Source: Phialocephala subalpina
Lineage: Eukaryota > Ascomycota > Leotiomycetes > Helotiales > Mollisiaceae
Assembly (NCBI GenBank): GCA_900073065.1
Contig: FJOG01000036.1
Span: 435,086 to 499,085 of the forward strand
Direction: 5' to 3'
Length of the DNA: 64,000 nucleotides
In this document: piece after piece, positions 58,317-64,000 of the stretch
How the letters are laid out: each line of letters opens with the position of its first letter
Numbering within the stretch: the first letter of the stretch is position 1
Made by a program: the position numbers and the translations under genes
The notes under the pieces: model-generated
Databases searched by the model: none
What the model saw: only the letters and a program-made list of their open reading frames with translations
Told to the model about the DNA's origin: nothing

Positions 58317-60930
58317 ATGACCGACCAACAGGACAACAACAGCCGGGTGCGACGGAAGGATGGTCCCCAGAAACAGAAAAGGAACAAATATATAACCAGA
58401 GCCTGGTAAGACTGCTTTGAAGCGTGTTGGATCTCTTTGCTAAGTTCGCTCAACATCAAGCCAAGATTGCCAGAGACGAAAGGTCAAGGTATATCATGTA
58501 TCCCGAAGTCCTAGACATGGCTAATTCTAGTAAGTGTTCGGGACATAACATTTGTGTTCACTGTCGGGCAAGGGGCATTGAATGCGTATATTTGCCAAAG
58601 TCTGACAATGATGGGAAGCAAAGGCGCGTTCAAGACTCTAGTGATCAAAAGTAAGGGCAACCGTGATATGTAGCTTGTCCACTTAGAAAACTAACGAACC
58701 CCAGTGAGGCCCACCAAAGCGCGGAGCCAGAAGACCAGACACAAGAGAGCAGTATAAGCAGTGGTAAAGCCAGTTTGTCAATCGAAGAAAGGATTGCACT
58801 CTTACAGGAGGAGGTGAAACGCGTTGCAAGTCGCAGCACTCCCGTGCAACAGCAACGCAGTCAAGAGTACTACTTCTAAATATTCCTTCTTAGTGGCGGC
58901 AACTGACACTTCAAGTGGCGAGCCATCATTAGGCCGCAGGAAAGTCACTTTCTCGTCTTCCGCACAATACTCCATCGATTTTTCTCAAGGACTGGCTGAG
59001 GAAACGGACACCTTCAATTTCAACGTGACTCGGTCTAGGAATTTGTCTCTTTCTTCGCAGCTTTCCGCTCTCCAAGAACTTCTGAGTCCACGATCTGCCT
59101 CAAAGTCAACTTGTCGCCCTAATAAAGGGGATGGACGAGTTTGCCCACTCGAACTACCAAAACCCTCGAGGTTGCGACATCTCCTCGATGTATACTTCCG
59201 AGAAATGGACTCTTTCTTCCCGCTTCTAGACAAAGATGATACCCAAAAGAGAATTTTTCAGGCCTTGGATGTTCTCGGATATTCAGATTATGAACTTATT
59301 GTTGATGTTGACGTTCAAAACCACTCAATCATGGCCTTGTTGTGTAACATACTTGTAATGGGGGAGTGTATGGATCCGGACGAGATTGATGCCGAGGATT
59401 CGCGACCAGGCTGGCCAATATACATTCGAGGACGCAAGCTCCTTCAACAGTGCTCAACATTAAAGGAGGTAGATCTTGATCTCGTCAGGTACCATACTTT
59501 AAGTGCATTATATATGATGCACAGCGAGTTGCTTCAATCGGCTTCCCACGCAATATCCACGGCCCTCCAGATTGCCATGATTGCTCGACTAAATGACCAA
59601 AGTTCCTGGGGAGAATGTAAGTACTGTTTTCTCGGGCATAATTGCCCATTCCATTAACATTTTAGAGTTGGACATGTCTCTACTCTTTGCATTGCTCCAT
59701 GCACTGCTCACGAGACATGTCTCGGCTCTAGGCTGCTCCTGCTGTTTCCTGAATGGAGTAAACTGACTCTGAGATTGCGGGAAACAGGTACTTCTCTGGA
59801 GAAGACGTCGCGACAGACACTTTGGTGGACGATCTATTTTTTGGATCGTAGAATCTCACAACGAAATGGAACTCCCTATCTCATCCGAGAGACCGAAGTT
59901 GCGGTGGAAGAATTTGTGTCAAAGAACAATCCATTAGGAGATATCATTCATGAAGATCCGGCGAAGTCAGGAACCAGCAGTTATTGCCAGGTTTTGGTGA
60001 ATTTCAGCAAGTTATGGGGCCAGATTTGGGACACCTTTTTCGCTGCTGTCGCTCGAAAGCGCGGAGACCGGGAAGAGATTGAGATTACTGACACTCGAAT
60101 TCTATTTATTCGAAAACAGCTTCCCCGTCACTTGACTTGGAACACAGATATGGTAGGCACATACATGGCCACGGGGGAAAGCGAGCCGCAAATCCGTCGA
60201 CGGTTAGCACTATTTATTGTGAGATACCAATCACTTATATATCTGTCTTGAATCTATGGCTAACAGAATACAGAGGATAAATCTTCTGCGCATGATAATC
60301 CGCCAGAACCCGCTCCTATCCTCCAAGTGTAATGAAGAAGGCAAACAATTCTGCGCTGTTCTCGCTAAAGATAGCATCGAAGCTATGGCCGCCTTTGCCA
60401 ACGCGTGTCCTCGCATTCGTGCGTCTGGCTACTTCATTTGTACAGCATTGGTAGAGTGTATCTATCATTTGGTATATATTCTCCAAGATCAAACTACACA
60501 GGTTGATCGTGCAGCTGCAATTGGATCTTTCCGAGCCGCTTATCAACTGCTGGTCGACTTCGCCAATACTTGGATCACTGCCAGAAGAGCAGTACAGGCC
60601 TTGGGGACCGCCATTTTCAGCGAAGGTGGCCCTAATTCTTTCTTCGAGGCTATTTCAGAAAGAACAGACCCAAGCGAGCGAATGGATGATACTCCCCGCG
60701 ATGATGGCCCGGCTTCTCCAGATCATGATCATTCATTCAACCCTCAAGCATCGCAACTAGATATGATGCCAGTGCAAACACCAACTATGACGCAGATATC
60801 ACAGCAGATCCTTCAACAAGAGGCACAGCACCTCAGATACGCTGGCGGCTCTGAGTTCATTCATGACCTGGCAAATAGCTACGGCGAAATGGATTTCGAC
60901 TGCCCGCATTTGATATTTGGTGGGACATGA
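58317..60930 (+). CDS. Zn2Cys6 transcription factor 2 (fungal_trans domain)
   Basis: ATG 58317 ('MTDQQDNNSRVRRKDGPQKQ') lies in an 89-nt first exon. Two short introns split the zinc cluster, which reads A-C-QD-C 'QRRKVK' then 'CSGHNICVHCRARGIEC'. All six cysteines are present with spacing C-x2-C-x6-C-x5-C-x2-C-x6-C. A further exon supplies a helix ('SLSIEERIALLQEEVKRV'), and the fungal_trans domain runs from about 59160 to 60500 ('HLLDVYFREMDSFFPLLDKD', 'LWWTIYFLDRRISQRNGTP'). The intron between about 59619 and 59787 is longer than the rest and should be confirmed. It is a likely cluster regulator; having two adjacent regulators is notable. Confidence 0.85.
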
Positions 60931-61017
60931 GTATTACTTCTTCATGAGACAGTCAGGGGTCATACGTTGAAATCAAGACATCATTTTCATCTAATATTTA
61001 ATCTCGTTGGAAATTCT

Positions 61018-62940
61018 CTACAGCTTTGCCGTTATGCCCCCTCTCTCAAACCTCTCCCGCTCTGTTCTCAGGACCCTTCTCAACACCTTCCCAGTGGGAT
61101 TCTTTGGCAAAGCATCTACGAATACAACCCCTCCCTTCAATTGTTTATAACTCGAAACTTGGCCAGACACGAATATTGATATGGATTTAGCATGGGCAAT
61201 ACGATCCTCGCTCGAATGCGAGATGGACCGTTTCAGGACCACATATGCCCGAGGGAGCTCTGTCAAGTCTTTCTCACTCCATACACCACAAACTGCAGCC
61301 TCATCCACCAGATGATGCTTTACTAATATTTCTTCGAGTTCTGTCGGTGACACTTGGAAGCTGAAGTGAGTTTCCAAGGTTAGCCAAGAACGGGGGGAGG
61401 TCTGCTCTGGCATGGCTGGCAAAAATCAAACTCACCCGTTGTACTTGATAATGTCCTTTATTCGGTCGAAGATTACCAAAAATCCATTCCCGTCAATGTA
61501 TCCTAAATCGCCTGTTCTGTACCACTCGCCGTCAATCTGCGAATTCGCAGTCGCTTCCGGATTTTCTTTGTACCCCCTGAGCTGGTTAGCGAGCGGAGCA
61601 TAAGAACATTTGAAGACACACATCATCACATTGGGACCTCGAACAGTGACCTCACCGGGCCCTTTCGATCCAACATCAGCTCCATCTAGATCGACGAATC
61701 GCATTTCGGTGTTCGCAATCAGCGTTCCTGCTGCAGAGAGTGGTAATGCTTTGTCTCGAACGCCACTCTGGACACATGGTCCAGAAAGCTCTGTGCATCC
61801 ATATGCTACAATACCTTGTCAGGTGGTAGAAATGGAGGAAAGGAGTTGGAGAGCCTACTTTGGCAAAGCGCCACGCTTGGGAACACCTTCCTCAGCTTCC
61901 CTGCTGTTTCTGCCTGAATTCAATCAACTTCATTCGCTCAAAGCAGAAGAAAGGGTGGGACACGGAGGACTGACATTTAAAGGTGCCGCTGAGCATGAAA
62001 AATACTCGAGGGAAGCATACTTGTATTTTTGCACAGACGGATTTTCAGCCAGAAGTTTCGCAATTGGTGGGACAAGTCTTGCCAGGGTTGCTTTCCGATC
62101 TTGCATCAATCGACAGAAAACCTCCAAGTCGAAGCGTGGCATCAAACAGACATATGCCCCTAACCAACAAGCTCCAGTCATACAAACATACAGAGCATAC
62201 ACGTGAGACAAAGGTGGAAAGAATATCTCTCTTTGACTTCCACGCCAATTGTCTGGATTATCAGCTCTGAGTTGGTATATGGCAGAGATCAAATTGTAAT
62301 GTGAAAGCATCACCGCTTTCGGACTCCCAGTTGTTCCACTCGAGAGAAGAATTGCAGACAAAGTCTTGCTTGAGTCCTGTCCATTCAGAGAGAAAGCCTG
62401 CTCCTCTTCTGGAAACAAGGCCTCCTGAGCATTTAAAATGGCGCTGGTTGGAAAGGAGCCCCAATTAGAATGCCCATTTCCTAGGGTTAGTATTTGGAGT
62501 CTTGGAGGACGCTTTTGACAAAGCTCTAAAGCTTTCGGCACCGTTTCAAACAGGGAGTCATGAATAACCAGGTAGTCGGGCTGGATCAAGTCGACGGCAT
62601 ATGCGATCTCTTTCCGATGCAGAGAATTGTTGATAGGGCTCGCAACTGCTCCAATCCACCACGCTGCATGAACGACCAAGATATAATCAATACAGCTGGG
62701 ACACAGAATTGAGATTTTTTGTCCTGGTTTGACTCCTAGAACGTGCTGTAGCCAATACGCCGACTGCCTGACTTGTCGACGAAAACCTCCGTATGTTGCA
62801 GTTTTTCCAGTGAGAGCATCCTCATAGATTATTTTGTCGTACGATGTGTTCGAAACATTGTCGTTCATCAACTCCGCGATCGAAAGATTGGTTGGGATCT
62901 CCACCCATTTGGTGGAGCGAAGAATATTTTGAACTGTCAT
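61018..62940 (-). CDS. Acyl-CoA ligase (ANL superfamily, 4CL-like) with C-terminal PTS1 (AKL)
   Basis: ATG 62940 ('MTVQNILRSTKWVEIP') gives five exons (first 62940-61975, then 61913-61859, 61814 onward) and about 540 residues. AMP-binding motifs are 'LSSGTTGSPKAVMLSH', 'YGCTELSG' and 'GEWYRTGDLGYID'. The hinge region is 'RIKDIIKYNG', and the catalytic Lys lies in 'LPKNPTGKVLRR'. The enzyme activates a carboxylic acid with ATP to an acyl-adenylate and then acyl-CoA. It ends Ala-Lys-Leu before TAG 61018-61020, a canonical peroxisomal PTS1 as in plant and fungal 4CL-like enzymes. With the PTS1-bearing acyl-CoA dehydrogenase it suggests a peroxisomal step. Confidence 0.93.
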
Positions 62941-63587
62941 TACTGAGAAAGGGGCTGGGAAAGAAAAAACAGGCCTGAAGAATACAATTTCACTCACTAT
63001 GCTATACTGACCAAATCGTTTTGACCTTTCTGAGAAAGCATCCTTCAAGGCAAGCCGAAACTGAGAGTGAGGATTTGATTATCGGCCACGGCCACGGTCG
63101 ATTCGGTTCGTTCCGAGCTGGTGGTTCCGTGACTCAGCGTTTCCGAACAGCGTTCCGAATCTCGGAACAAACATGGAGATGCGAATCGCGATATTACCCC
63201 GCCTCCAGTGATTATTGGCGGGTACAAGGTATCCCTGGCCCGGAAGTAGCACTTACTCATGCAGCGAGATGTTCAGTCGAGCCGGGGATGAATGGAGATG
63301 ACACTTCACACACTAGCTTCCGTGAAACTAATTACCGTCTAAGCTTGATGGGCAACATACCAGTACTTACCGCATGTGGCTTTAAATCGGCATCTACATG
63401 ATTGTGTTAACCACAAAGCGGCTGTGTAGAATCACTGCAGCCGGCTTCTGCAGCTGGTCCATTTTTAGAGCGAGGCAAGCGATAGCCGTGGCAGCTCTAG
63501 TATCTAAATAGTTTCAGGATGCCATTCTGAGCAGATGAAGGCTATGATCTGAGCTTACTTTGCCTTCACCGAGAAAACACATTCATC
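62941..63587. promoter_or_regulatory. Divergent promoter between acyl-CoA ligase and P450 2, with 7-bp inverted repeat
   Basis: About 650 bp. At 63152-63168 lies a perfect inverted repeat GTTCCGA-ATC-TCGGAAC. Its half-site TCGGAAC also occurs in the SDR 1/SDR 2 and BVMO/SDR 3 promoters. This arrangement of CCG/CGG triplets is compatible with a dimeric Zn2Cys6 regulator. Confidence 0.55.
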
Positions 63588-64000
63588 ATGACATTCCTCG
63601 TAGATGTTGCCATGTTCTGTGGAGCTCACTGGTTTCTCATCTCAGTGTCGGCACTCATCCTTCATCTCGTTCTTAATCGATACAGATATGGAATCTCAGG
63701 TATCCCCGGTCCATTTTTGGCATCTCTGAGTGATGCATGGTTGCTTATACATTATGTCCGGCGAAAGGGAACAGAAGAATATAGCATGCATCAGAGGTTC
63801 GATTCGCAATTGCTTCGTCTAGGCCCCAATACCATCTCCGTGGCCGACTCGGAGGCACTTAAAGTGATTTACGGCTGGAAGCCCGTCTGGAAAAAAGTAA
63901 ATTGCAATCTATATTTCTCCACTTGCAAAGCTGATAGGGTGTGACTTTAGGCACGGCTTTATCTATCTCAATATGTCACCACGACGGATGGCAAGGTGCT
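63588..64000 (+). CDS. Cytochrome P450 monooxygenase 2, 5' part only
   Basis: ATG 63588 ('MTFLVDVAMFCGAHWFL') begins a membrane anchor, then the hinge 'YGISGIPGPFLASLSDAWLL' and the helix A/B region ('LLRLGPNTISVADSEALKVI'). An intron (about 63898-63951) joins 'WKPVWKK' to 'ARLYLSQYVTTTDG'. The gene runs off the window, so the I-helix, ExxR and haem motifs cannot be seen. The N-terminus is typical of ER-bound fungal P450s. It is divergent from the acyl-CoA ligase. Confidence 0.85.

Noticed and set aside
1..64000. tRNA, rRNA, CRISPR array or bacterial operon signals
   Set aside because: None seen. Introns, domain families and gene organisation are those of a filamentous fungus.

Overview
The window is nuclear DNA of a filamentous ascomycete. 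Most genes contain several short spliceosomal introns (about 45-130 nt, GTRNGT donors, CTNAC-like branch sites). The gene set is typical of such fungi: HET domain, Zn2Cys6 regulators, highly reducing PKS, P450s, MFS pump, and Tc1/mariner and Fot1/pogo transposons. I cannot name the species from sequence alone.

Layout. (1) 0-4.6 kb: a dead HET gene, an intact Tc1/mariner element (TA target duplication, matching terminal repeats) and a frameshifted ketopantoate-reductase-like pseudogene. (2) 4.8-15.4 kb: two Hsp70-like ATPase genes enclosing a coiled-coil protein, a multi-pass membrane protein and a single-TM protein. (3) 16-33 kb: left half of a polyketide gene cluster, with a P450, a 14-TM-type MFS transporter (an assembly gap lies inside one of its introns), a highly AT-rich spacer, a pair of 97-bp direct repeats and a roughly 3140-residue HR-PKS. 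The PKS order is KS-AT-DH-CMeT-ER-KR-ACP followed by a C-terminal carnitine O-acyltransferase (cAT) domain. (4) 33-45.5 kb: an accessory island. It holds a MULE/MITE-like element with a 9-bp target duplication, about 6 kb of broken coiled-coil/orphan coding sequence, a RIP-decayed Fot1/pogo element of about 2.2 kb, a 20-bp tandem repeat and a second assembly gap. (5) 45.6-64 kb: right half of the cluster, with three SDRs, an acyl-CoA dehydrogenase, a GRE2-like reductase, a Baeyer-Villiger-type flavin monooxygenase, two Zn2Cys6 regulators (head to head), an acyl-CoA ligase and the start of a second P450.

How the genes may work together. The PKS would build a reduced, C-methylated chain, and its fused cAT domain offers reversible release onto carnitine or another alcohol. 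The acyl-CoA ligase and the acyl-CoA dehydrogenase both end in Ala-Lys-Leu, a canonical peroxisomal PTS1. This suggests a route in which a carnitine- or CoA-linked polyketide is activated and desaturated in peroxisomes, then oxidised by the BVMO, P450s and SDRs and exported by the MFS pump. That route is inference; the domain calls are read directly from the sequence. Exon joins for the PKS sum to a multiple of three (9423 nt), so the gene looks intact.
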